From Canna indica (Eukaryota > Streptophyta > Magnoliopsida > Zingiberales > Cannaceae): 64,000 nucleotides of DNA. The stretch is from positions 1,800,501 through 1,864,500 of the forward strand of contig CP136898.1 in the NCBI GenBank assembly GCA_034359265.1, in the 5' to 3' direction. Numbering within the stretch: position 1 is the first letter of the stretch; the number at the start of each line of letters is the position of its first letter. Positions 1-12,300 of the stretch are shown piece by piece. The notes beneath the pieces were generated by a model. It did no database searches, had not been told where the DNA came from, and worked only from the letters and a program-made list of their open reading frames with translations. The translations under genes were made by a program, and so were the position numbers.

Positions 1-218
1 TTTCATTTGTAACTATTGCTGCATATGATTCTTCTGCATATTTGCAACCTTTTCCCCTGTGCCTTGAAGTTGAAGACCAAATCATAGTTGTTTCTGTGGA
101 AGAATATGGCATTTCATTATAGTTTAATAGATATTTTTTACTATGTTTAGGCCCTAGCACATTTATTACTCAATTGTTTGATTTCTAGTTTTCTATTTAT
201 TATTATAAAAGTTGTCTT

Positions 219-402
219 CAAAGAGGGTGGCTTGGCGTAATGGTAAAGTTACCCACTTGTGACATGTAGGTCATGGGTTCAAGGCACAGAAATTGCCTCT
301 CTGCAAAAAGCAGGGGAAGGCTACGTACATGAATGATGAACCCTCCCTAGAGCCCACAAAGTTGGGATTGCTTCGTGCACTTGGTCACTCTTTTTATTTT
401 AG
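219..402 (+). mobile_element. Au-like tRNA-derived SINE
   Basis: This is a 184-bp non-autonomous SINE. It has a tRNA-like head with an A-box-like stretch (TGGCGTAATGGTAAAG) near 232-247 and a B-box (GGTTCAAGGC) near 276-285. The body resembles the plant Au SINE family (GCCTCTCTGCAAAAAGCAGG), and the element ends in a short T-rich tail. The 10-bp direct repeat AAGTTGTCTT lies at 209-218 and 403-412 and is the target-site duplication, so both ends are resolved. Family assignment is from memory of the Au consensus. Confidence 0.85.
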
Positions 403-412
403 AAGTTGTCTT

Positions 413-3400
413 GTTTTTTCTTATTAGAAGTGGAATATACATATGCTGTATTGTAAATCATATTATTTCTGTCTTACACTTAGCTTCATTGTTTTGACTT
501 TTGATTATTGAGTTTTACAATTGAATAAATTGTTTTGCATTTTAATGTAACCTCAAAATATGGCTCCGTCAATTTTGCAAGTTTGGCATATTGTACAATA
601 CTACAATAGAAACTAATTAACATGGACTGGCGATGCTGATAGAAGAAGATTATGACTTTGACAATTTTGTTCTATGGGATTGAGTTTCGGATCAAAATTT
701 GGAATTATGCACTCATAGGAAGTTCTTTTTTCTTGTGTTATTGGGAACATAAAAAAACAATGAGTTGTTTTAACAATTTGTTTGTTCAAGTCTCTTTATT
801 TCTGTTCATGGATGAATTCCTTTGTTCTGCATTTCCTGATTCCATTTCACAATGGTAATTGCTAGTTCTTTTCTTTATTAACTTTTGCTACATATGTCCA
901 AGAATATAGTAAGAGTTCATTTATCACAAGAGGCATACACCATTCGGTTTCACTTTTTCAGTAAAGAGTTTCTTCTATGGGCAAGAAGTATTTATGCTTC
1001 ATTAGAGGTAAAAGAAAGTGGCATATATAGCTTTGTATTTAAGACACCCTGGTTGACATGAAGTACGTGTAGGGGTCATGCAAGTACTTGGTCTAAGTGT
1101 TTCACGGGGTACTGGTTAAAGTTCTACATGTGAAGCAGTAAGCCTACTTAACTAGATCCGTCTCACCTTCATTTAACTGATTTACCTAATTCATATCCCT
1201 TGCGCTCTTGCAGCAGACAGTTTTTTTAGATATCTTTGATAAATGGTCCCTAATAGGTCTGAAAACTATATGGTAATTTATTCTTGGTCCAATTATAAAT
1301 GAAAAAGGCTAACAATGTTGTGTTTGTCTATAATTTGAATTCAGTTGTGCCATTCTGCACTGATTGTATGTATGCACATTATCATTATGATATTGATAAA
1401 AATGGAGTTAGTGCTAGGCTGAAATTCAAAGCATTGGGTCCAATGATGTATCCTCTATAACTAAAAGTTGTTTCTATAGCTAGAACCTTTGCCCTTGATA
1501 CAACCAAAGGATGGGCAATTGATCGTTCTTTTAGCATCAAATAATTAAGACTAAATGCTTGATGCCCAATATGTTTTTCTTTGATCATGACTTGATGTCT
1601 AGGAATGTACTCTTTCCTTATCTTTATCCTTCTGTATATATTTTTATCTTCCCTATTCTTTATACTCTCTTGATTATATAACATTGCAAGTCATCCTTTC
1701 TTACCATTTCGGTCTTTTCTCTTATTATCTAGTCTAAATATATTACAAATTGTTTATGGTATCTATTTCTGAAATACATTCCCCTTTTGGAAATTCTAAA
1801 TTTAATGTAGTTAAGCAACCATCGATCTTATTCCCAAATTATTCGACTACATTTTCATGAGTGCTTTCTGCAAAATCCATTGCATGCAAATTATGGATTG
1901 TAGAATGGAGCAAATATTTTCTTAATTTGGTTCTTTCAAATCAATAAACAAGTAGAGCACCCTATGTCAAACATGTTATTACCCTTTCTCCCATTGTGTG
2001 CTTATCTTATCACCTAGAGTATTAGAGGTGATCATTCTTTGTCTGAACAATTGATCATTCTTTGTTCATTAACTGGGTTTTTGGTATTAGAGGTGAGTGG
2101 AAAGACAAATTAAAATCAAAGTGATGTCTTTGCTATGCAAGAGTAAGGTTGTGCATATTAACTCTTATAAGACTTTGTATCAGTGAGAACATCATCACTG
2201 GGATTTCCCTTTTGGAAACAAGTCAAATACACATCCCTATCTGTCGTAGAGTCATAGACATTTTTTCTCTTTATTTTTTTCTCATTTTTCTTCCTATTTT
2301 CCCCTCTTCTTTTCAATTGGTGGTTTGTTGCTGCATCTTGGTACAACATATTGAACATAAAAAAATTTCAGCCTCTTCTCTTATTTCCTCTGTTGTTTTT
2401 TTGCTGCCGCTGGTGCCTTGTCGGCTCACCGTCACTATCAACCTTGATGGGCAGAACATCCTAGCCCCTTCTATTGTCTCAACTCTTGTTTCCATTGTTG
2501 CCGGTGTCTTAAGGACCTTTGAAACAACAAGAACATCCCATCCCCTTCTATTATCTCCTCTATTGTTTCCGCCATGAAGGCTTGGGTTTAAAAGAGAGGG
2601 AAGGGAAAGGAGACTGAAGGGAAACGATAGGAAGAGGTTAAAGAAGGGTGTCGAATTTCATTTCGAATTTTTTGGTGAAGGACGATGTGGAGGAAGAGAA
2701 AGATGTAGAACAACTGCAAAGGGTTTATGTTGGCGCAGTCCACATAGAGACGAAGCAGGAATTTATTTTTTTTGTGTTCAGTACATTGTATCTCTAAAAT
2801 AGAAATATTCTAACTTATTAAAACAACATATGAGGGTGTTTAGGGTATGCTGACAAAATTGATTCTGGTCTTGGTGAACCCTATTTGTATTTATAGTTTT
2901 GGTCAATTCGAAACTTATAATTCAGGTTTTGGCCAATGCATGTTTGTGATGTACAGGACTTCAATTTTACCACTTACATTGGTTTAACTTCTTTGAAGAG
3001 TCACCATTTCGTGAACTAGTACTAGTACAGCGATGGACAATTTATTAATTATAAAATGTAACAGTAGCTTGCTTTTTTCTTTTTAAAAAATTTGCTACTT
3101 GGATGGCCACAGTATGGGTCATTGAAATACTATTTTGTAAGGCTAATAAGGCGCTACATATATAACTCTCTCCAAACTTCATTATCCTATTTATAGCGAG
3201 TCTCATGCATTGTGTACTGTTGGAGATTACTCGAAGCTTTGCATGATATTAGAAGCATTGGCAATTTGTTCATTTTATAAAAAAATCCCTCGCCAAGAGG
3301 GCAGGCTCTGAAGAGGCGTAATGTTTGCTCTATTAATTGTAACCTTAGCATCATTGGTTCAAACAGCTAGAATATTTCTTGTACTAAGGTAAGGCCTGCA

Positions 3401-4024
3401 TTATATATTCCCCAGCCAGCTACTATAGTGGCAAGAACCTCATGTTCCACTTCCATGCCAACATCTAAAGAACTCGTTTGGAGAGATATTCAGCTGTGTT
3501 TTGCTGATTTTGTATTGCCATAGTTATTTTTTTTGTTCCTCGAGATAGAAAGAAAAGAGTAGACTGATTGCACGAGCTCCTGCATTGATGCTAGGAGTGG
3601 GTGGGTCAGTATGCACAGTTGTATCCGTATATAGAAAAGTGTTTGTCATCGTGACTCTTAGACCTCTTGGTCTAGATCATACTTGAACAACCTTATTGTT
3701 GCACCAAGAGACCCTCTTATTCCAAATATATGGAATATTTTCCTGGCTAATTGGTCAAACTTGCTTAATCTAATGGTAGTCTATCTGATTAATTGTTTTC
3801 CCATGAATGAAAGCCTTGACAAATTCGTCATAAGAATTTGATAGAATTTGTCTAATTCTTCTGTTGAATATATTCACTTAATTTGTTTTTTTTTACAATT
3901 GATTGTCATAATGTTGCATACATTTCACATGATTATTTATGCTTGGGCTCCTGTTCTGTGATGTAGCCCATTTGGATTGACTATAAATTGAGAAATAATA
4001 CTCTTGTTATTGTGGTGATTGCAG
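413..4024. other. AT-rich stretch without a confident gene
   Basis: No protein family is recognisable here. One short segment, 962-1007, looks exon-like: it follows a TTTTTCAG acceptor, is open (K-E-F-L-L-W-A-R-S-I-Y-A-S-L-E) and ends at a GTAAAAG donor. It may belong to the same upstream gene as the possible terminal exon at 4025-4178, but the two could not be linked. 2380-2560 is pyrimidine-rich with an open but low-complexity frame and is not a credible gene. Confidence 0.4.
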
Positions 4025-4178
4025 TTCGCCTCCAAGTGTTGCTAGGAATGAGTGGGGGAGTAAGGTTCCTCAGCAGTATGGAAGCTCGGCTCTTGCAAAG
4101 CCAAACATTGGAGGTTTGTTTTCAACTAGTGCAGATACAGAATCAGTTTGGTCATTCAGTCAAAAGGAGTCAAAATGA
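4025..4178 (+). CDS. Possible last exon of an upstream gene, product unknown
   Basis: After a good acceptor (GTGATTGCAG) a frame stays open for 50 codons and ends at TGA 4176-4178. The peptide starts SPPSVARNEWGSKVPQQYGS and ends in a Ser-rich tail (WSFSQKESK). Its composition (Pro, Ser, Gln, Gly) looks like a disordered C-terminus and differs from the Leu/Phe/Ile-rich noise frames around it. I do not recognise the family. Upstream exons would lie to the left, possibly outside the window. It could still be a chance frame. Confidence 0.35.
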
Positions 4179-7100
4179 AAACCTCTTCATTGTATCTTAA
4201 ATGCAAACGAAATTGTCATTTTACTAGCATGAATAGATGGCATGCATGCATTCATGCATCCCTTCTGAGGGAAGAAGGTAAAATATAGCTAGTATTATTC
4301 TCAGAATTAATTCCTATGCATAGCAGGTCAGAATGAAGGTCAAAATTTATTTTGCTCTCCCTCTAATGGACTCCCATTTTCCCTTTGCAGTCCCTTAGAT
4401 TTGATTGTATGTAGTTTCCAATGACTGCAACCACAGAAGGAGTCAATTTTGGTTTTGCTTTCTTGGAGAAACAAGGGGACTTGTTAGGGGATAGGGGATA
4501 ACTAATGGCTGCTTGCCCTATATCTATAGGGCATGCCAATTTTAGTTCGTCGCAGATCACACGCTGGTTCCTTTGTTTAGCATTAGGGAGAGAGGATTGC
4601 ATATGGAATATAGCATCAAAAATTTAGAAACATGCATGCAATCAGATATTATATTTCTTTAGCTTCCATTTGTCTGGTTTTTTTCAATCAGCCCATGGAT
4701 TCGACTACATATATATACGTTTAGATATGGGTTGGAAACAGAAATATACAAATGTGGGTTAGTTAGAGTTAAATCAAATTTTACTTTGCCCATCTGTAAC
4801 TTATTTTATTTTGTTACACAATTACCAATCTTCCTTCTTTCAGGATTCACTTGTTTTTCTAATGGGAAACATAAATATATGTACATAGGCAACAATGAAG
4901 GTTGTATTTTTAACATAATAAGTAGGGTGGTAGTTCCTAGTTCGGGTTCTTAAATGAAATTATGAACCTGAATGATAGGGAGAAGTTCCTAAAATATAAA
5001 CTTTGAACATTCTTTTCTAATCTTATAAAATATGTTATGCTATACATATTTTTTAATTACTTCATACTAAGTTTGTTTCATTATTGAAAAATGAAGTGTC
5101 AACTAATGAATATATCTTGATTTTTAAGGGTCATAGTAAATATTTTGAATTTTTTTTATTTATATGAATTACATACTCTTCAAGTTGAAGCTAATTATAA
5201 TTTATACTAGTTATTTGTCAATTGTGTTGACGCGGGTGCATTGATGTGTGTCAACAGTTTAGTTATTATTAATATTTTAAAGATATTTTAGTAAAAATTG
5301 ATTTGCCTTGTTATTCATCTAATTTACTAAAATAAGATATTCTATAAGTTGATTATTACATCGTAATTTTTATAATATATTACCTTATTTGATAATTCTT
5401 TTTAATCAATGATAGATAAGTTCAGAAAATTATTTTTTTAAATATTAATAGGATTTTTGACACATACTAGGACAAGCAATACCACATCAATATTTTGAGT
5501 TGACTGTCACTCCGATTTTCTTTTAATATATATTAAATGGCAATTATGGCACAATAAATTAGTGGAAAAAATTATTTTTGAATTGCTGTTAGATTCTTGA
5601 CAAAAAATGAATACATATCTAATTAAAAAAATCATAATTAGTTTTAAGTTGAAAGTTTAAATATCATAATTGTAATTGGATAGATTTGTTAGAGTTTTGC
5701 ACGTATCATGTTACAATAAATTTGCGCATATATATATATTCTTCATGCATAAATAAATTAGAGCATCTAAACTATAGAAGAAAATTGTAAAAGCGTAGAA
5801 TCGCTAATCTCCTGCCATTATATTTGCCGTCGTCAAAAAAATTGGAATTCGTTATGTACTGAACGTTTCTATTAGGATTCTTTCGAGCTAGATAATTATT
5901 CTTAATTATATGAACCACATAGATTAATCACATGGATATAAAATAAATGCACGGCCATGCTCTAGGTCTTACAAGATTTATTACAAATATTAAGGATCCA
6001 AATATATTATTTAAATGAATAGCAATATAAAAATAATTAGCAATTTTAATTTGATTTCTATGTTAAACCCAATGATTTTTTAGGTAATTAAACATTAGGT
6101 TCCAATTCTTCTTTACTTCAATTCAGTTTCATTACTAATAAAGCAAAATGTATGTCTTATATATTATTTCAGTTTTGATTTTTGATCATTTATGACTCAA
6201 TTGTCTCTACTTGTGAACCATGAATCTCAATCTGGATCAAGTAGAAACGGATTCTGAATCGGATTATATAATCTGAATCAATATCTTCTTTATATAATAA
6301 AGTTGAAATCTATGCAAATATAAAAAAATCGATACAAACATACGAGGGCACAATCAAATAAAAGATCGATTTAATACATGTGAACAAATTGTAATTAACC
6401 ATACAAATCTAATAATCGAGTTGGATGAGATAGTTCAACTGCCAACACATATCAAAGTCAGATTTAAATTATGCATTTTAGGAACAAGAACATTAAATGA
6501 GATTCTAATCGGTCCAATCCGGTCCGGTCCGGCTCAAATATGGTGTACTTCACTTGGTGCTGAGTCAATGTTGAGAGCGATGGTTCGCATTCGGATATGT
6601 TTTACGTGTTGACAATAATACGGTGGCCACCCAAAATTTTAAGAGCGTTGACGTCACGACTGACATGATATGTTTAGCATTTTGCGAAGCTGCGGACGTG
6701 GCTCTAGCCTCAAAGACCCACGTCAGCAGATGGATGGGTATGCATTACCTTTTTTATTTCCTTTTCTTTTTTTAAAAAAAACTTATTTTTAGAACAATAT
6801 CTTTGAGACGTATCCTCCACGTGTACCGTTTTTTATCTTTTTCTTTTTACAAAATGTAAATAAAAAATCATTCGAAAAAAGTAAAATAAAGCAAAAATGC
6901 ACATTTTTTATTAAAAAATACGTTCTGGGATAAAATCAAGGAATGGAAATGAGATTCATACTAAAATAATTATTTTAGTCACTAAAAATACTATAGAGAT
7001 TGTCAAAAGCAAATTCATACTAAACTAAAAAAATGCAATTGAAGTAACTTCGTGACTAAAAAATTTATGAAAACAGTAAAATTAATCATTAAAAAATTAT

Positions 7101-9232
7101 TTTAGGTACTGCTAAAAGATACTATAGAAATTGCTTAAAATATATTTACGCTACACTTAACTGAAAAATAATTCAATTTATACATTTAAAATACTTTTGC
7201 TAACAAATCAAAAAAAAATAGCCACCAAAAAGACACCAAAGTAGTAATATTGATCGCTAAAATAAATAGAGTTTTACATACTAAAATAATATTTCATTTC
7301 GATCAACTTAAGTCTTCAAATGATAAAACCAAGGAACCCACATTTTTTAAATGAAAGAAAATATAATTTTGAGAACATTTTAAATATTTTCAAAATGTAT
7401 ACTATGAATTTAAAAACTTTAAAACTCTTATCATGAATATACAAATTTCATTCATTCTAAAAGCGCTCAATAGATCAAGCAAAAAAATTTAAATTTCTTA
7501 TCATGGACATAAGAATTTCATTCATTCTAAAAGAGCTCAATAAATCAAGCAAAAGATTTAAAATTTCTTATCATGGATATAAGAAATTCATTCATTCTAA
7601 AAGAGCTCAATAAATGAAGCCAACAAAGGCTATTGCTTCCCAATATCTGGTTGCCATAAAGTTGATGTTGATGGGTTTTATTTTTCTTATTACTTGCGAT
7701 GAGTTTAATCTGTATATTGTATATTTATATCAAACATCAACATGTGCATTCCATGGACCACTTGTTGCCATTTGTCATTTTAATTCTACATCAAGACACA
7801 TGGCTATATTTTACATTATTTTCTGCTAAACAAAAAATAATAATGTTGGTAATGATTTCATTGCTTTCATCATCACTACAAGGACAATAATATACTAGTT
7901 GATAGCTAACTTGGGAACCAAACCCTTCAGGACAAAGTGCACATCAATCTTCTTATATGCTAATTTTTTTTAGAATAAAAAATAGTTTAGTCCAAGGACA
8001 AAAATTAATAATAAATAAATTGATTGATTAGAAAAATCTTTATAAATATATGCTCTTGCCCCAGTCGTGATGACGTGGGCCTTTGCGTCTCCTCTATCTA
8101 GCACGATTCCGATGATGACATGCAAAGAGACTCTAACACTCAAATGAGAAAGAATTTCAGGTGATGAGTATGAATCAAGAATATGTTGGCAATGATATCT
8201 CATATAATTTCGTGAGGATATGCCCGAAATGAAATAAAAGTTTATATCAAATATAACAAACTCATTATTGTAAAATCCCTATTAATTAATAAATGGTGTT
8301 GATATTTTTGTTTAGTCGAATTGAGCCTTCGGGCTAAGTTGTGATTCACTCGACCTAAGTTTAGTTTCATGAGTGTGGGTACATTCGGGTCTACTCCAAT
8401 CAGACCCAAAGAGCTAATTCAGTCTAGTGTACACGTAAGATTTAATGCCTTGTTTTCCCCTATTTTTCTATTTTTGGATTTTTCCCTTAAAAAAATGTTT
8501 TTTATATTTTATTTTCTTAATTTTTATTTCTTATTTTAGTTTACAAGATAGTAAACTACAATGACATCCACTAACTAACAGTGGACTTTTTAGTGAGCCA
8601 TTCACCTGCCATTTTTAGATCCAATTAATTTGGGATTTTGTGAAATTTCTAAAATTCTAGAAATATTCCTCAATTTTAGAAATCATGTGGAGAAAATTAG
8701 AATTGCAAATTCTGTTGTCCTAAAAACCAGGAATTTTGATGGAGAAATATATTGGATAATATATATACCACTTAAAATTTAGACATAAAATTAGGGCTTC
8801 AAAACACAAATAGTTAGTGGCTAACTTCACAGAGACACAAACTCACCTAATTCACAGCCGGATGTCATCAAATTAGACCCCTACCTATTCCTCTAGGTTA
8901 ACCTTCTAATTAATTTCAATATCAAACCGGCCAGATAAGCGGTCTGAGCCGTAAAAATGTGAACCGGATTCGATAATTGTGAAAAGAGAATCAAATTGAA
9001 CCGAGTTCAATCAAATATGAAAATTGATTTAATGATGAAGATATCTTATTAGGGCTGAGAATTGGATTTAATCCTAAATTATTAGAATGTCTGAAGCAAT
9101 CATTTGATTCGATGGCTCGAGAAGACGAGAACCGCTCGGCTAATTCCGGTCCGGTTCTATAATGCAAGATAACGCCGTGATATTCCAGAACCGGTAGGGG
9201 GCAAAATAGTCAGAGAAATATCCGTCTGTCCA
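4179..9232. other. AT-rich intergenic region
   Basis: About 5 kb with no recognisable gene. It is strongly AT-rich, with many homopolymer A/T runs. Apart from the tandem repeat at 7426-7620, I see only short GGTTC/CCGGTT-rich patches (near 6510-6535 and 8925-8965), which resemble the arms of MITEs elsewhere in this window but lack visible ends. The right edge is the AGT2 promoter. Confidence 0.5.
7426..7620. repeat. 70-bp tandem repeat, about 2.8 copies
   Basis: Three successive units start at 7426, 7496 and 7566, giving a period of exactly 70 bp. Each unit contains TCTTATCATG, then TTCATTCATTCTAAAAG, GCTCAAT and CAAGCAAAA. Copies differ by a few substitutions, and the third stops near 7620. 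There is no coding potential. It is probably a small local minisatellite. Confidence 0.8.
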
Positions 9233-9238
9233 TATAAA
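9233..9238 (+). promoter_or_regulatory. TATA box of the AGT2 gene
   Basis: TATAAA sits about 106 bp before the chosen ATG at 9339. A start of transcription roughly 30 bp downstream (about 9265) would exclude the upstream in-frame ATG at 9252, so this box helps to decide the translation start. Confidence 0.55.
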
Positions 9239-9338
9239 GCTTACAACCCCGATGACAGGGGAGGGAGGAAAAAGAGAGAGCGGTCTCTTGGTAGCGTCAC
9301 GAAAAAAAGGTTTCGCCTTTCTCTCTTCCTCGGGAACA

Positions 9339-12300
9339 ATGAATAGGCTTCTCCTTCGAAGGTTTTCTTCTTCGTTTTCTTGTTTGACACCCAAGAGGGG
9401 GTTCTCCCAATCGGTGGCGGCAGTCGAGGCCGACGAGAATGCCGCTGCCTCCGCCGTTCTTCCTACGATGCCGCATTTCGACTACACTCCCCCGCCCTAC
9501 GAGGGGCCACGGGCCGCGGAGATACTCCGGAAGCGGTCGGAGTTCCTCAGCCCCTCCATGTTCTACTTCTATAAGAAGCCCGTGCGTTTCCCCTCCTCTC
9601 CCCTTTAACACTGATGAAAGAGATAGATAAAAAAAATCGGATCTTGAGTCTTGACGTGTCGCTCGTTAAAAACTGTTCTTTTGAAGAATATATTGATTAA
9701 AAATCGTTTTTTTTCTCTCCCAATGGTATGATTTTTGATTTCGGTCTTTTTATGTTTCCACAATCTATTTCGAACTCGTACAGATGATATTACAGTATCG
9801 AATTATGGGTGAGCCCGAATTGGTTCCCCGCAGACACCAAGCACTCAAACTGAATCGCTTTTACAGTTGATTTAGGATCGCAGTGTTACTTAATCGATAT
9901 AGTTTTCTTTTCATTCTGTTGTTTAGATCTGCAGATGCAAAAGTATATATCAATGTAATCAAGGATTTAATAATCACCCAACTAACGTAGTTTGTATTTC
10001 AACAGTTGAACATTGTTGATGGGAAGATGCAGTACTTATTTGATGAGGATGGGCGTCGCTACCTCGATGCATTTGGTGGTATTGCTACTGTTTGCTGCGG
10101 CCATTGCCACCCTGAAGTCGTTGATGCCATAATCAATCAGACAAAACGACTGCAACATTCTACTGTTCTATATCTAAATAACGCGATTGCAGATTTTGCT
10201 GAGGCATTAGCTTCGAAATTGCCTGGGGATCTTAAGGTATATATATATATATCCTTCATCTTTTTTAAAATACATATTACTCCGTTCTGTTTAAATGTGT
10301 TTAAGTTGATTTCTTACACTTTCTCAGGTTGTTTTCTTCACAAATTCTGGCACTGAAGCAAATGAGCTGGCAATGATGATCGCTCGGCTTTATACCGGTT
10401 GTCATGATGTCATATCTATCAGAAATGCATACCATGGAAATGCAGCTGGGACAATGGGTGCAACTGCTCAATGTAATTGGAAGTTCAATGTTATTCAGGT
10501 ATAAAAAATGCTTGATGACTGACCATATTCTCATCAAACTTCTTGACTACCATGCCAATTATTGTGATTTTAGAAATTTTTGTTTGAATCACAAACATGT
10601 TAAAATTTATTATTACAATTGGTTGTGGATAAGTGGCTGTCACTGGCAGGTTATGCATTCAAATTCTTTTTTTTGAAATAGAACTATGTATTCGATTCAT
10701 GAGAAAGAATAGAATACATCAGAGAGTAGATAGAGAAAAAAAGTTAAAATACAAGATTCATAGAGAAACCCAACAACCAACATAGACCCATGATTAAAGG
10801 ATCCTATGAGAAGACAAGAAAGAGGTCATAGAGGAAGTAAGAACTACCACGCTCCTTGAGGAGCTCTCAAAACATCTCTTATTCCTCTCATGCCATATGA
10901 ACCAACTCCAGACCAACAACACCCTAGCCTTGAGAAAGCATGTTTTGTCATCCTGATTTCCCCTGAGGGTAACAGCATTCCAGGTCGGTTCGAAGAAGGG
11001 CAGCTTTAATTGAAGAAGGTAACTATTCCAAGCCAATTGGGAAAATTGACAAGTCGAGAACAAGTGAACGTGAGATTCCAGCTCTACTTCACATAGAGGG
11101 CAAGAAGCACTGACATTCATACCCCAACGAAGCAGTCTATCCCTTGTTAGCAACCGATTACGCATCCAAATCCAGCCATGGATAGATAACTTTATTGGAA
11201 TTTTTGTTTGCCAGATGAGTCGATGAAAATGAGCCTCTACCCCTCTATAAGATAAAACTTGATACATGGACTTAGTAGAGAAGCATTTGTCAGCCGACCA
11301 TTGCCAGATAAGAGAGTCTTCACCTTCAGAGGATTGAATAGCCTCCAGCTCATGCACCATGACTTGTATGGAATCATATCTCAATAATGTAGAGAATGAG
11401 ATATTCCAGCCTGCAAAGTTTCCTTGGTCATCTAATAGCCTGGCATCGGCAATGCTAATGTTCTGATCCGTTGCAAATCTGAAGAACTGAGGAAATTGTG
11501 TTGCTAGACTTTCACTTCCTCTCCATGGTTCACGCCAAAGGTTGATCCGCGAACCGATGCCCACTGAGTAAGAAATGGCATTTTTAAAAATTTCTTGAAG
11601 CTTGATGATATGTCGCCAGATTGGGGAGGCATGCTGACTATTCCAAGAGTCATACCATTCAGCGCGATCTCCGGAGGTCGCACGTATAATGGCAATCCAT
11701 TGAAGGTCAGATCGAGTGATATACTTCCACAACCATGATCCGAGCCGAGCTAGGTTGTGATCATGTAGATTGAGAATTCCCAATCCGCCTTCGGAGCGAG
11801 GGCAAGTGATCGAGTCCCAACTAATTAGACATTTGCCTTGTGAAGAATTATTCTCCGTCCCAATCCAGAAAAATTTTCGCCGACGAGAGTCGATCTTTTT
11901 GATAACCCAAGTTGGGGCTTTAAAAAGTGAGAGAGTGTAGCTGGGGCTGCTTGAGATCGTACTATTGATGAGTGTGAGTCGGCCCCCTCGAGAGAGAATA
12001 AGGCCCTTCCACCCACTAAGTCTTTGATCTATACGATTAATGACTGATAGCCAATCATTTTTGTGGAGGCCTCCTATCCGCAGGGGCAGTCCTAGGTACG
12101 TGATCGGAAAAGCTCCCGCAGAGAAACCAAAGAAATCTGCCGTGTCTTGTGCTGCCAATTCATTCCCTTGAAGGTGAAGCACTGAAGTTTTACTTGGATT
12201 CGCGTGAAGTCCCGATGCAAGGCCAAAGCATCGCAGTAGAAGTCTCAAGTTGTAAAGGCCTACTTCATTATTAGAGGAGAAGATGACCAAATCATCGGTG

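Noticed and set aside
219..290. A tRNA gene
   Set aside because: The Pol III boxes are present, but the arms do not form a cloverleaf and the body continues as a SINE with target duplication.
2149..2577. Open frame of 142 codons on the plus strand
   Set aside because: It lies in a pyrimidine-rich low-complexity stretch, has no recognisable domain and no splice context, and overlaps other equally long frames.
9252..9338. Upstream in-frame ATG for the AGT2 gene
   Set aside because: It lies only 14 bp after the TATAAA box, so it is probably upstream of the transcript start; the ATG at 9339 directly begins a good transit peptide.
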